Positions 24,218-33,132 of a stretch of DNA of 64,000 nt are shown here, piece after piece. The stretch's first letter is position 1; the number at the start of each line of letters is the position of its first letter. The stretch lies in the NCBI GenBank assembly GCA_964036275.1, contig OZ038439.1, positions 14,117,095 through 14,181,094 of the forward strand, read 5' to 3'. The notes under the pieces were generated by a model, which did not search any database, was not told the origin of the DNA, and saw only the letters and a list, made by a program, of their open reading frames with translations. The DNA comes from Litoditis marina. Taxonomy: Eukaryota; Nematoda; Chromadorea; Rhabditida; Rhabditidae. The translations under genes and the position numbers were made by a program.

Positions 24218-27200
24218 GAAGTGCTACGGGGGGGGGGGGGGGGGGACTCAACTAAAGTGGGGGGCGATACTTCAATTTTCCCAACGTGCGTAATTATAAA
24301 AGCGTACACAATAGCTCCGCAAACTGATTTTGCCTCTCGCTTATCGTTTTTTAACCGTTTTTGGCTCTAAAAATGATCGAGAGTTGGAATATGGAAAAAT
24401 GAGCATCGGTCGAGTCGACGCGATTTGAACGAAGTATAATAGCTGTGTAATTTAGACATTTTCAATCAAAAAAATCTTTTTATCGAAGTTTAGCCATTAC
24501 TATCTATTTGTGAGCAGACGATTGTTCATTGCGAACCCCTCATTCCCTCATATAGTTTTTGTCCTTATCACGGTAGCAACAATCAATATGCCAAGATAAT
24601 AATAACGTCTATACAAATTTTATTTATTTCTCAGATGACATGATAGTAAGGTGAATTTTCTGTTTATTTGGATCATTTTATAATAGACATTTGATCATCT
24701 GAACCTGAACACAAATGAGACTTGATCATTTAAACAGTCAAAATCTATCAACTCCCGGTTTCCAAAAATATGTTGCTCAACAAACAACAATGTCTTTGGT
24801 TTTATAATACTTTGATTGTGTCCAGCTCTACTTCTTAATTTTTGCATTCATCGAATAAATTTTAGGCGTCCATTCTGTTGGTTTCGTTCGCGGGATCTCG
24901 TGAAGCGTCACCTCAGTAATTCGGGAGTACTCCGTGCAAACTACACCAGAATTTGGGACAGTTCTTCGCACTGTGCGCATATCTACCGTTTCGGCGGTAC
25001 TCTGTTTGTTTTCTACTTTCTATTACAATTTATTGTGGCTTGTAGCGTATGAGATTCTTTTTCTCATAAAGTACATTATTTTCAGTCTTATAGGTTGTAA
25101 AAGTTACTTAGTTTCAGTAACGTCGGTTAGAAGACCAGTTTTATTCTTTCCGAATCGCAGATTTGCGTTTGATAGTTTCATTGCTTAATGTACACTGTTC
25201 TTCAATGGAACAATAAGGTAATTAGTGTTAAAAACTGTTAGTTTGCTTCATTCTAAAGTATTCCAACAATTTTTTTGTAGAAACCTAAAAAATATGGGTT
25301 TGAAACGTTCCAAATTGTAATTTGGGTTTTGGAATATGTCAAATTCATATTTTCTTGTTTTGGAACATTTTGAATATATATGTAGCTTTTGGCATCTTTC
25401 AATGGTATCAACTTTTGGAATGTGTTAGGTTTGCATTTCTCTGTCTAGAAAGGTTTCAAAAATCTCGAGATTTGAAACATTTTAGATTAGTTTTTAGGCT
25501 CTGATATTTGTTAAATCTTTGCTTTTCTTATTGATACATTTCATAATGTGTTTCTTCTCGAAAAAGTTTAACGAAAATAGTTGTTTGGATTTTATAATTC
25601 GAAATATAGGTCTTTGACATATGTTAAATGATTACTTTTTCGTTTGGAAACTTTTTAAATAGCAATATATCTGTTGGAAATGTGTCAGATGTGTTTTATT
25701 CTTGTAATAAGTGTTTCATTCCTTGATCAGTTTGTCTGTTTGTTATGATGTGGTAATAAATGTTCCTCACAAATGTGTTTGTTTTTTATATTCAAAATTA
25801 TGGTTCCGGCTTTACAAATCTTCCACAGGTGCAAGCGGGTGGCAATTGCAGAGACAGAAAACAACCACCGTGTTCGAGTGATTTTGGGCGACACGGCCTC
25901 CTCATTTGGCACAAAACAGCGATATTTTTCACGAAGTACCAAAATACAGAAAATTTGGCACGTTTCATGGTTTTCGGCGACTTTCCAAATTTTTTTAATT
26001 GACCCCGCCTTATATATTGTTGAGGATTATTCAAAGTGTTTCATACGATTTTATCAGCTTCAACTGTGTTCTTATTCATTTTTTGAATTTAACATCTACT
26101 CTGAAACCCACGGATCAAAGATGAGTGTAGTTGGTAGCGAATCGGCTTGGAAACAGCCCATTTTCCCGCGCCTGGCCCATATTGGGCCATTCTTTTTTCT
26201 CTCTGGTTCTCGTCTGTTTCCAATTCATCCAACTGTTGCGGACGCAGTACTATGTCACCCTTAACCGAATCATTACAGTATTGCTGTTGTTAAGTTACTA
26301 TCACAAAACTGCTACTATAACTTATTGAGTTAATATTAACATACAACACATTGATGTAATGCCAGTCGTAGAAAGAATGAAATTCATTTTCAGCTCAATA
26401 CAATTCGGTTTGCCATACACGAACTAAAGGTAACAGGGATCGAATGCTAACGGCTCAATCAAGTTTTATCAGTAGAAGGTAGGCTGATCTAAGTTTCTTA
26501 TGCCAGCCCGAGTGCCTCTTGAAATTTGGCCACGATTTTGCTGCTATTCAATACCTCGTACATATAATCCGATAGTCCGGCTTGCTCGTTCAGGATGTGA
26601 ATATCATTTTCGGGCAGATCGGCTGTTTTCTCCTGTCCCTTCTCCTGTTTCTTCTCATGTTTCTTCGCTTTTCTCTGAACAACGCAGGCATCATTCTTCA
26701 CCCAACTACACACAACATACCATTAGTGAAGAATCTGTGGTCAAAATATCAACTACCGATATCTGTTCGTGAAATGTGAAGATCAGCATTTTTACTCAAG
26801 TTCACGTCATACAACAAACCAGTAGTCTTTCAGCTCGATTGTCCTTCTTTCCTCTCATTTTCTTCCCGCTCCGCTCGTTAATTCTCTTCAGACCGCTCTT
26901 CACTTTGTCAATATCTTCCAGCGAGCTAAATTTCGACAACGATTGGCGAATCTGTAAAAGTTGGCCGGAAATTGAGATATTGTTCTCTGAGAGTTTTGAC
27001 ATTACAGGGAACTGTAAACTACATGCGCAACCCCGAGCAGACTTTTCCTCGCGTGCATAGCTTCCATACACGATTGCAAGTTCGAATGTTTTCGAGAAGC
27101 TTCCGATTCTGGTGTTTTTCTCAAAATTGACACTGTACAAGCAGCGTTCATTGAAAATGAACACAACTCATTCAAATTCAATCAAGTATTGAAAAATGTG

Positions 27201-27542
27201 AGAGCTATAGTTCACCCCATTCCTACTGAGACTCCTACAGTAACTTTACAAATTTTCCGAAGGCTGTTGTGAAGCCAAAAATTTAGTTTATCAAAAATTC
27301 TCTCATATGTTTACTGAACGTGAGAACAAGAATGAGCTGCGGAAATCATCAATCTTTCCGATCCTAAGTGAGTGAGCAAAACGGCCTGGAACTTGGAACT
27401 TTCGAAAACTTACTGTATGAGTCTCAGTAAGAATGAAAAAGACTATAGGTGGCACAAAGTATACCTCTTCATCACTACGCTTCGGATGTTTCCGGGCGTA
27501 GACGACCAATACAAGAAGACAGAGAACCCAGAAGAACTTCAT
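12027..27542 (-). CDS. Astacin metalloprotease B' (EGF-CUB), with 7.4 kb intron 4
   Basis: Secreted zinc endopeptidase of the nematode NAS type, 500 aa. Exons: 27465-27542, 26820-26951, 26555-26674, 26112-26259, 18620-18713, 17975-18059, 17201-17268, 16592-16655, 16129-16192, 15374-15505, 14739-14841, 14284-14341, 13933-14025, 12923-13062, 12027-12150. Signal peptide MKFFWVLCLLVLVVYA; basic propeptide; switch motif YEGD at 109-112 (usually FxGD); furin-type REKR at 130-133; HEIAHALGYVHEQSR in exon 7; Met-turn SVMHY in exon 9; EGF domain in exon 11; CUB domain in exons 12-15. Exon lengths match B except exons 1, 3, 6 and 14. Exon 4 uses a weak GGTTAAG acceptor. Intron 4 carries the 7.1 kb transposon. 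The frame is open throughout, so the gene is probably still functional, although splicing across intron 4 is untested. Confidence 0.9.
12425..12533 (-). repeat. Dispersed repeat R4, inverted partial copy
   Basis: Reverse complement of the repeat at 41-180, with the CATGTTAAAC core and the CTAATGAGG segment recognisable. It lies in the last intron of B', directly beside the GGTTC-array element. Confidence 0.65.
12551..12858. mobile_element. GAACCGG/GGTTC word-array element with TIR and 7-bp TSD
   Basis: Insertion in intron 14 of B'. The ends are GGCGAATTCACTCGAAAACC on the left and GGCAAATTCACTGGAGAACC read inward from the right. The flanking direct repeat is TGGGATG (12544-12550 and 12859-12865). 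The interior is mostly ACCGAACCG and CGGTTCGGT words around an AT-rich centre. It has no coding capacity. Confidence 0.85.
13087..13184. mobile_element. Hairpin MITE R1, half copy
   Basis: The left half begins GAGTACGTACGCTAGAAGAT and reaches the central palindrome TTACATCCCGGCGGGATGTAA, after which the right arm is lost. It sits in intron 13 of B', 25 nt past the exon boundary. Fuller copies lie at 36130, 40900, 56466 and 63458. Confidence 0.75.
13675..13865 (+). mobile_element. MITE R2, copy in intron 13 of B'
   Basis: About 190 bp starting AAAGGGGGACAG and ending GCCCTTCTTTAA, with a KpnI/SmaI-like palindrome TAGGTACCCCGGGGTACCTA near one end. Other copies are at 18124-18305 (inverted) and 41646-41836. 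A one-off R3 word (GGAACGGTCCCTTTAA) lies upstream at about 13502-13519. Confidence 0.75.
14399..14570 (-). mobile_element. tRNA-derived SINE-like repeat, copy 1
   Basis: Read on the minus strand it contains an A-box-like TAGTGCAGTGG and a B box GGTTCGATCCC, followed by GGTGAGAGACAGAAA. A close relative on the plus strand at 29698-29870 aligns along its whole length. It lies in intron 11 of B'. A tRNA head plus an unrelated 5' segment is typical of SINE-like elements; the exact ends are not certain. Confidence 0.65.
15568..15750. mobile_element. CTCATGAG-word inverted-repeat element
   Basis: The ends CTGGCGGCGAAGCAATCCCT and, inward from the right, CTGGTGGCGTAGCAATCCCT form the terminal inverted repeats. 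The interior repeats CTCATGAG/CTCGTGAG words. It lies in intron 9 of B'. Related CTCATGAG-rich text occurs at 15070-15160 and 63630-63800. I could not find a clear TSD. Confidence 0.7.
18124..18305 (-). mobile_element. MITE R2, inverted copy in intron 5 of B'
   Basis: Same family as 13675-13865, in the opposite orientation, again with the TAGGTACCCCGGGGTACCTA palindrome. The two inverted copies bracket exons 6-13 of B' and could pair or recombine. Confidence 0.75.
19210..19372 (+). repeat. 54-bp subterminal tandem repeat, three units
   Basis: Three units at a 54-bp period share the text AATAGACATC followed by AAATTCCAAAGCTAAAAATTA. They sit just inside the left TIR of the 7.1 kb element. Open reading through them is a consequence of the period being a multiple of three, not evidence for a protein. 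Confidence 0.8.
20317..21757 (-). CDS. Hypothetical two-exon gene inside the 7.1 kb element
   Basis: Not recognised. Exon 21691-21757 encodes MITRITDMLRGAHHKMEFEF and two further residues and ends at a GTGAGT donor in phase 1. Exon 20317-20522 follows a TTTCAG acceptor and restores phase with codon GAT, giving 90 aa. The C-terminal half has a hydrophobic run (QFILFSIFDAAFFCVSA) that could be a membrane segment. A further 39-nt in-frame GTATGC...TTTCAG intron near the end is possible and would not change the last residues. The codon pattern and matched splice phase argue for a real exon pair, but the start is uncertain and an upstream exon may exist. It could be a passenger gene or a host gene fragment. 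Confidence 0.35.
20635..21045. mobile_element. CATACACCAG-type MITE copies, two adjacent
   Basis: Copies at about 20635-20811 and 20879-21045 share ends of the type CATACACCAGTAAGGTT with TCCGAATAG. A third copy lies at 23863-24032. The two adjoining copies are degenerate. They overlap the hypothetical gene's introns and surroundings but not its predicted exons. Confidence 0.6.
22207..22505. mobile_element. GCAACC/GGTTGC word-array hairpin element with 9-bp TSD
   Basis: A 299-bp insertion with ends GGCCAATTACACA and, from the right, GGCGGTTTACACA (10 of 13 match), flanked by the direct repeat TCTGTTTCT (22198-22206 and 22506-22514). About 21 copies of GCAACC or GGTTGC are arranged so that the left half is nearly the reverse complement of the right half around 22355. 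The single strand could form a hairpin with roughly 120-bp arms. It lies near the middle of the 7.1 kb element. Confidence 0.85.
23118..23361. mobile_element. CAGTGGCCGTA-ended MITE
   Basis: Terminal inverted repeats begin CAGTGGCCGTA on both sides and include AAATAGGCGGGTAACCTATT on the left with a matching TAGCTTACCCGGCTGTTTGA on the right. It is the same family as the element at 4976-5203. Confidence 0.7.
23690..23860. repeat. C/G-rich inverted repeat (ACCCCCCACC ... GGTGGGGGGT)
   Basis: The left arm GACTTTTTACCCCCCACC near 23717 and the right arm GGTGGGGGGTAAAAAGTAAA near 23828 form an inverted pair around an AT-rich loop. It neighbours the homopolymer tracts downstream. Confidence 0.6.
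23863..24032. mobile_element. CATACACCAG-type MITE, best-preserved copy
   Basis: The left end CATACACCAGTAAGGT and the right end read inward, CATACACCAGCAAGGTTGTC, form a clear TIR. The interior contains AGTCCGTTTT-type words shared with the copies at 20.6-21.0 kb. Confidence 0.7.
24140..24246 (+). repeat. Long homopolymer tracts (C13, G29, G18)
   Basis: An uninterrupted C13 (24144-24156), G29 (24187-24215) and G18 (24228-24245) occur within about 100 bp, inside a wider stretch of CCCCCCAC words. Such tracts can form G-quadruplexes. The poly-proline/poly-glycine open frames here are artefacts. Confidence 0.9.
25280..25700 (-). repeat. Right subterminal degenerate repeat array
   Basis: Loosely repeated text of the type TTTGGAACATTT and TTTGGAATATGTC at irregular spacing. 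On the minus strand it resembles the ATTCCAAAGCTAAAAA words of the left 54-bp array. Its position mirrors that array inside the 7.1 kb element, but units are too diverged to give a firm period. Confidence 0.5.
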
Positions 27543-27573
27543 TTTGGATATGAAACTCTATCACGACTACCTG

Positions 27574-27581
27574 TTTTATAC
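27574..27581 (-). promoter_or_regulatory. TATA element (GTATAAAA) of astacin B'
   Basis: GTATAAAA begins about 39 nt upstream of the B' ATG within a block conserved with gene B (GTATAAAACAGGTAGTCG). Short distance to the ATG implies a very short 5' UTR. Confidence 0.55.
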
Positions 27582-28959
27582 TCGAGAAACCAATAACCTG
27601 CAATTTCAATTAAAAAATAGTACATTGGCTATTCAAACATAACTTATTGTCTATTCAAACATAACTTATTGTCGAACAACTCTATAGAAAAGTAGTTCAA
27701 TATTATAAATGCGAACAATGGTACCATTTCTTTGAGAAACCCAATCACATGGTATCAATGACATACAGTATGTCAATGATTTGAATGAACGGTTATGATC
27801 AGTACGCTAGATTTTATATTATATTGCAAAGTTTTGGTAAGTGTGCAGATTATTCATTTAGAATATCAGATACGTTTGTTTCACGTTTTTATATATCTTT
27901 ACATTAATCGATTCTCAACTCGTTCAAAAATTTCAGTTACTAAAATTCAGTGTTTAAGATCTATCAATCAAACAAACCATCATGAATGTTTTAAGAATTC
28001 GGTTCATTCAAAAAAATAGTCATTCGAATGTTTGCCGTGTTTTATAGGTAGGTTCGGATAGGTGAAAAAAGTACTTTGAAGATTCCAAGGTACAACCCTG
28101 TCGAAAAGGTTTCAGTTTAAAACTTCTCCAAAATGTTTATGATTCGCACCCTTAGCTCATTTCAGCTGATTGAGCTTCATTTCGCAACAAGATACCGGAT
28201 AGTAATACATAATAAAAGAAGCCATTGTGTATTTGTCGTTCTTCACAAAAGACTACCAGAACGGTTCATATCCTCCTTAAAACTTTCATTCATTAAATTA
28301 ACTTTCACAATTCGAACTAAAGGATGCATTCCAACAGTCAATTTTTTCGATCAAGTATATAATAATATAATAATAGGTTTATTCCACAAAAATCACACAC
28401 ATATAGGTCCGCTCTTGTACTTTGTCCTATCGCGCTGTACTTGTAGTCTGATCCCGTTGCTTCGTATAGTTTGTTTCATCTCAGACAATTCCCAGCCAAT
28501 TGGCCAGCCAATTGGCCAGCCACTTTTTTATTGGCTGAGCGAGAGAGTGTGCAGGTCAGAGAGACTCAGATGTCTGCGGCCTCATTGACCTGTACACTCT
28601 CTCGCTTTTGTAGCTGGCTAATCGTAGAAAATTGGCGCCAATCGTTCTGAGATTCCCACTGAGACTCATTGGCATCGTGCCAATATTTTCGGATGACTAT
28701 TACTTAGGATATGCATGCGTATTCTGAAGGAGTTTTTAACTTATGTGTTCTCGTGTTCTGAACAACCGTTAGCAGACCTTTGCAGTCTTTTCGAATGCTT
28801 CAAAGTGGTGAAAAATAGCCTGGAGTATTCGTTGGCACGCCGCCAAGTCTCAGTAGGAATGACCGGAACTATACCAAATTTGGGAAAAAGTATTCCATAG
28901 TTTGAAACACTAATGCAAAACAACTTGATGCAATTGTTTATTCGTTCAAATCAACATTT
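27582..28959. other. Intergenic region between A' and B'
   Basis: The part nearest B' (about 27690-27800) matches the equivalent upstream sequence of B (42465-42570), including GGTATCAATGACATACAGTA, so the upstream region was duplicated with the gene. The rest is longer than the 606-bp A-B spacer because of inserted inverted-repeat sequence. An AATAAA on the minus strand (28937-28942) serves A'. Confidence 0.65.
28475..28655. mobile_element. Hairpin element with GCCAATTGGCCA words
   Basis: The inner arms GCGAGAGAGTGTGCAGGTCA and TGACCTGTACACTCTCTCGC pair over about 20 bp around a loop near 28570. Outer sequence repeats CCAATTGGCCAG, and TCTCAGA-type ends are inverted. It sits only in the A'-B' spacer and not in the A-B spacer, so it arrived after the duplication. 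Confidence 0.6.
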
Positions 28960-31900
28960 TCAGTTAGCGATTCTGTATTGAACGGTGAACTTGGCTCGAT
29001 TGTACTTTGTGAATCCACGAATAACGGCTGTTCCTGTCGAATTTATCATTGTGCCAACGATATCCGATTCAGAGCAGAAACTGAAAAAAAGAGTGACTTG
29101 GTTATGAATAGAGTCAGTCATTACAATGAAAATAAAAATAATTGAGAACCGCAAAACTGCTTCAAAGTTTTTGTGCACCCAAATGTTCTCATAACGCTAA
29201 CCAGTATCCTGCATATAATCAAACTAAGGTAAGGCCATATTTTTAATAAAAATACATGATTGAATACCGCTCACCTGATTGGGTTCGATGCCGAATTGTC
29301 GTTGATGTATATTTGACCTCCCTCGAAGAAACAGGATTTGGAAGAGTAGTCCATGTTCACGGAAGTCACTTGTAGTTCGAGACGTTGACTGGGGGACGAG
29401 GGCTGGAATAGTGAGGATGAAATATTTCCGTTATTTTAGAACTCAATATAACATATATCGACTGTTTAAACCATTTGCATCATGTGAGATTCGACTCAGG
29501 GACAACAGTTTAGCAATAGTCGGTGTTTGTTCACATTTATCATTCACGTTTCAGAGGTCACGTTGCCGAACTTCAGAGAAAGTACTAGATTTGAACCAGC
29601 GAAACAAATTTGTAATTAGCAGGAGTGATGATTTGTTTATATTTCTAACTCAAAAACATGGTGCTCACGTTTTAAGGGTCACATTTTCATGGGAGTATAG
29701 TCGTCGCCAAAGGAAATGCGAAAGAGTACTGTATGTCTCACTTTCCGCTGTATACGCACACATGTCTTCGATTTCAAAGCTTGCAGGATATGTCCTCTAA
29801 TATTGCAGTGATTCGCGCCCTCCTACGAATCTTTTGCTCGCAGGTTCGATTCCGGCGAGAGACAGAAACTTATGAATTTGGCAACCACCATAGTAGTTTT
29901 CCATATATGGGAAAAACCAACCTGTATAGTCCAGAAACATTCGTATATATGGGGAATCTGGTGGTAGTCCTTTACTCCAACTTCAATGTCGACACTCTGC
30001 CATTGAGTAGAAGGCTGAAAATATAATTATGGATTTATATTAGCTGATGATCTCCCTTTTGAATATTCTAATTAGAGTTTTGAAGTGCTCTAAATTTGTG
30101 TTGAAAATAATGCTTATTGATTGATTTCCACTATCATACCGTGAGACTGGCTCCGCAGTTTCCTGTGACCACTTGAGGTGCATTTCCGGGACCTCTGAAA
30201 GTTAAGCGTAATGGAAAACAGTTAGCCATTTGGTTCCGTTTTAATTTGGATCAAATTGTTATTTTTGTAAACAAAATCACGCTCCGTAGATGCAGTAAAT
30301 CATAGCTAGTGCGATAAGGATCTTTCTAATGATGAAATCATGTTTTTTTCTCATGATGAAAAAGTAAGCGTTACTTGAAATTTCATTTAGTGCCAAAAAC
30401 CATTGAATTCCTCACCTGTATTGACATCTATCGCCAGTCCATGCATTGGGACAGAGACAAGTATCACAGTTGTTCGGATGAGCAACTCCGCCATGCTCAC
30501 ATTGGCGGTGGGGACATCCTGCGGGGTCGGTGTGGTTTTAGTTGGTTTTCATATGAGTTACTAATTCAAATTGATGAAAATCGGAATTTCCTACCGATTT
30601 TGATCATACATGTAATTTTACATAATTTCAGCAAGAAAATTAGAGTTTTTTTTAATAAAATTGACAGTTCACATAAGCGGAACAAACTATGAACAAGGAA
30701 TTAGTGCTTACTTGCTGTACATCCATAGTAGTCGTTGATCATCAGAAAATCCAGAAGTTGGGGATTCTTGGTTCCCATCGTTTTCTGATACAACGGATTG
30801 AGAGCCACCATCACTGGTTCCTTTGCGCTAATTCCGAAGTCGTCTGAAAATAATTCCTATAAATTTTGTGTTATTTCTAGCTTTGAATATGTATATTTCT
30901 GGAAATTTTTTATTGTCCTCTGAGAATTACCGGACAACAACATTAACTCACATGCTCCGTAGTGCATTACGCTGCCAAAATCGTATTCCTGTGGGTACCC
31001 AGTGATAAGGGATATCTGAAATCATGATTTGTTTCACCAACAAAAAGTGTTATCAAAATGCGTACTATAAAACTGGAACTCAAAATACATGTTATCATCT
31101 GTCAGTATCTGTCACAAATATGATATTTGATGTCGGATTATTCCTATTTCGAATAAAATATATAGTCTGACCTTATTGAACTGTCCAGCTCCATCGGGTC
31201 CGATTCTCTCGTTGTTAATTACAATATAGTCATCCCTGGAATACAAATCTGGTATAGTGTGTGCCAAATGTATATAACATCCGCCTCCATAAACTGTTCT
31301 GAACTAACAGTCACAAAACCTATCATGAAATAGAGGAACTCACCTATCTACCCTGGACTGTTCGTGTACGTATCCGAGAGCATGGGCGATTTCGTGGATG
31401 ACTGTCGAGGTCTGAAAGTTGAAGATATGTCATGAGATTCGAGTAAAATATTGAGTTTGAGAGAACTGTGTAGAAAACTAGCTAGGTAAAACTCACATGC
31501 TCACATCCGTTTCCGAGCGATATATTCTGATATCCTGTATCCTGTTTTCCGAATTTCGACCAGCAACCTCCTGCCGAAATGAACCTGAAGCTTAACTGTT
31601 TATTTCCAAGCGGTGGACAGTTTTTTCGAACAGTTCGTGTTGTGATCGTTTCGATATTTGCTTCCAGTGCAACCGATTTCATGTTTCTTTGGTAAAATGA
31701 GGCCACGTAATTATAACCAAAGCCTAAAGAACATATTTTTCCTATTCACTCACGAAATATCGTAGTCGTAGCTGTTTTCTTCGAATCTGAGACAAGTTTT
31801 CTGGTTCAATATCTCGGCTCCAACTCTGATGGCTTCTTGGCCTTTAGCTGAAAAAAAGTAGAATTAGTATATGAAGCTAGAATATGTCTGTAATATGTAA

Positions 31901-33132
31901 TAAACTGTGAGTCCATCTTCAAACAAATTTAGCGAACCACGATTACTGTAATGAATTATTGTATTGTATTTGTTATTATTGGTCACATTTTATAGAAAAT
32001 ATAGTGTTATCAATGTACTCTTTGTTGCGCATAGAAAGTATATTCGCTGGTCTCCTGCAGTCACATGTTTTATGTCTTGTTAAACAGTTTACAGATTTTT
32101 CTGATAACCAAACTAACATACTGCGTACTTTATGGAATCTAGGTCAGAAAAGTATTTTACCATCGAAACTGCTGCTGATTTTGTATTTGATTGTTTTCGA
32201 GATGTCCCATTTTCCGTAGTCTTTTCCAATTTCTGCCATTCTCTTGTCTCTGTTCGATTCATCTCCAACCAGTAGATCGAGTTGGTCGGGGTTCAGGTTC
32301 ACGTCTCCCTGAATTTCAAGTTAATAGTTATCTTTGAGGTATCTAAATCTAAAAGTTGTATGTCATTACAAGAGTTTTATGTTAAATAGCTCGATCGATC
32401 GATAGTTATAGTTCATTGATTACCTGGAAGAGGTACTCGCTGACTCCTTCTCTTTCATTGATGGCTGCAATACTTTCTTCCGGAGCAGGGTCGTTTTCAG
32501 TGGACTTTGGTTGTTTTTCCTGGAATACGACCAGATTTTTGGTTAGATAGGAGATTCCTACATGATTTTTTATGTTCTACCAAGAAAATTCACCTATTTT
32601 CTAACTCTCTTCAGCGCGAAGTGTGCCCAAAAAGTGAATCTGACTATTTCATTTACCCAATTATTTCATCTTATTGGTTTGTAGACAATCTCGAAACTAG
32701 CTCACAATGAGTTTCTGCGCTCTTTTGTTGTTTTTTGAGTGGAGTGATCTCTGCATTTTCCGGTTCAGGTTTTTCAGTCCGGCCTTGATTTTGTCCATGT
32801 CTCCATCGGAATTTCCGCCCGACAACATGGCTCGGATCTGGAAAATCGATAAATAACAATAACATTTTTTGAACTTATCAATATAAAACACGACTCTATC
32901 AGTGATGCAGTTCAAAAATAGAAACTATAATTGTCCGCTATGCGAGTCTCTCATAATCCAGAAATACTCGTGATCAAAAAATAAACTAGAAGTGACCATA
33001 ATAGATCTATTATAGTTTTTAAACAAACTAACGTGAAACCACCAAATCACCAACCTGAGCATCTCGTTCCTTAGACAGTCTTCTGGCTTCAGCCAAAAGA
33101 ACGAAAAGACACAAAACGCAGAGAAGTTTCAT
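28960..33132 (-). CDS. Astacin metalloprotease A' (EGF-CUB)
   Basis: Secreted zinc protease, 487 aa. Fifteen exons: 33055-33132, 32706-32837, 32424-32519, 32161-32308, 31754-31847, 31497-31584, 31344-31411, 31172-31235, 30952-31015, 30712-30843, 30416-30518, 30140-30194, 29922-30014, 29275-29402, 28960-29080. Every exon is the same length as in A. Signal peptide (MKLLCVLCLFVLLAEA), propeptide with aspartate switch FQGD at 101-104 spanning the exon 3/4 junction, furin site RDKR at 122-125, zinc motif HEIAHALGYVHE at 218-229, Met-turn SVMHY at 271-275, EGF domain about 322-355, CUB to the end. Domain order fits the EGF-CUB class of C. elegans NAS proteins (subgroup III); I cannot name an orthologue. 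The propeptide aspartate should keep the enzyme latent until cleavage. Intron 13 carries a SINE-like insert absent from A. Confidence 0.95.
29698..29870 (+). mobile_element. tRNA-derived SINE-like repeat, copy 2
   Basis: Full-length relative of 14399-14570, with A-box-like TTGCAGTGATT, B box GGTTCGATTCC and trailing GAGAGACAGAAA. It lies in intron 13 of A'. The same intron in A runs straight from AAAGGTCACATTT to ACCAACCTGAATAG without it, so the insertion is younger than the A/A' duplication. Confidence 0.7.

Larger units (their letters stand above)
18935..26012. mobile_element. 7.1 kb TIR element inside intron 4 of astacin B'
   Basis: Near-identical terminal inverted repeats of about 60 bp begin TAAGGCGGGGTCAATT (18935 rightward, 26012 leftward) and continue through AATTTGGAAAGTCGCCGAAA. 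Flanking TA (18933-18934, 26013-26014) or ATAT is compatible with a short TSD, but the palindromic context makes this ambiguous. Internal landmarks are roughly symmetric: a 54-bp repeat array near the left end, a repetitive array near the right end, CATACACCAG-type MITEs on both sides, and a long GCAACC hairpin close to the midpoint. No transposase was recognised. A small two-exon gene model lies at 20317-21757. It could be one large element or a composite nested by repeated insertion. Confidence 0.75.

Noticed and set aside
24006..24370. Poly-proline and poly-glycine frames
   Set aside because: They are translations of homopolymer C and G runs.
26112..27542. Truncated astacin gene fragment ending near 26.5 kb
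   Set aside because: The apparent end is exon 3 reading into its intron; exon 4 is present at 26112-26259 and joins in phase to exons beyond the 7.1 kb element.
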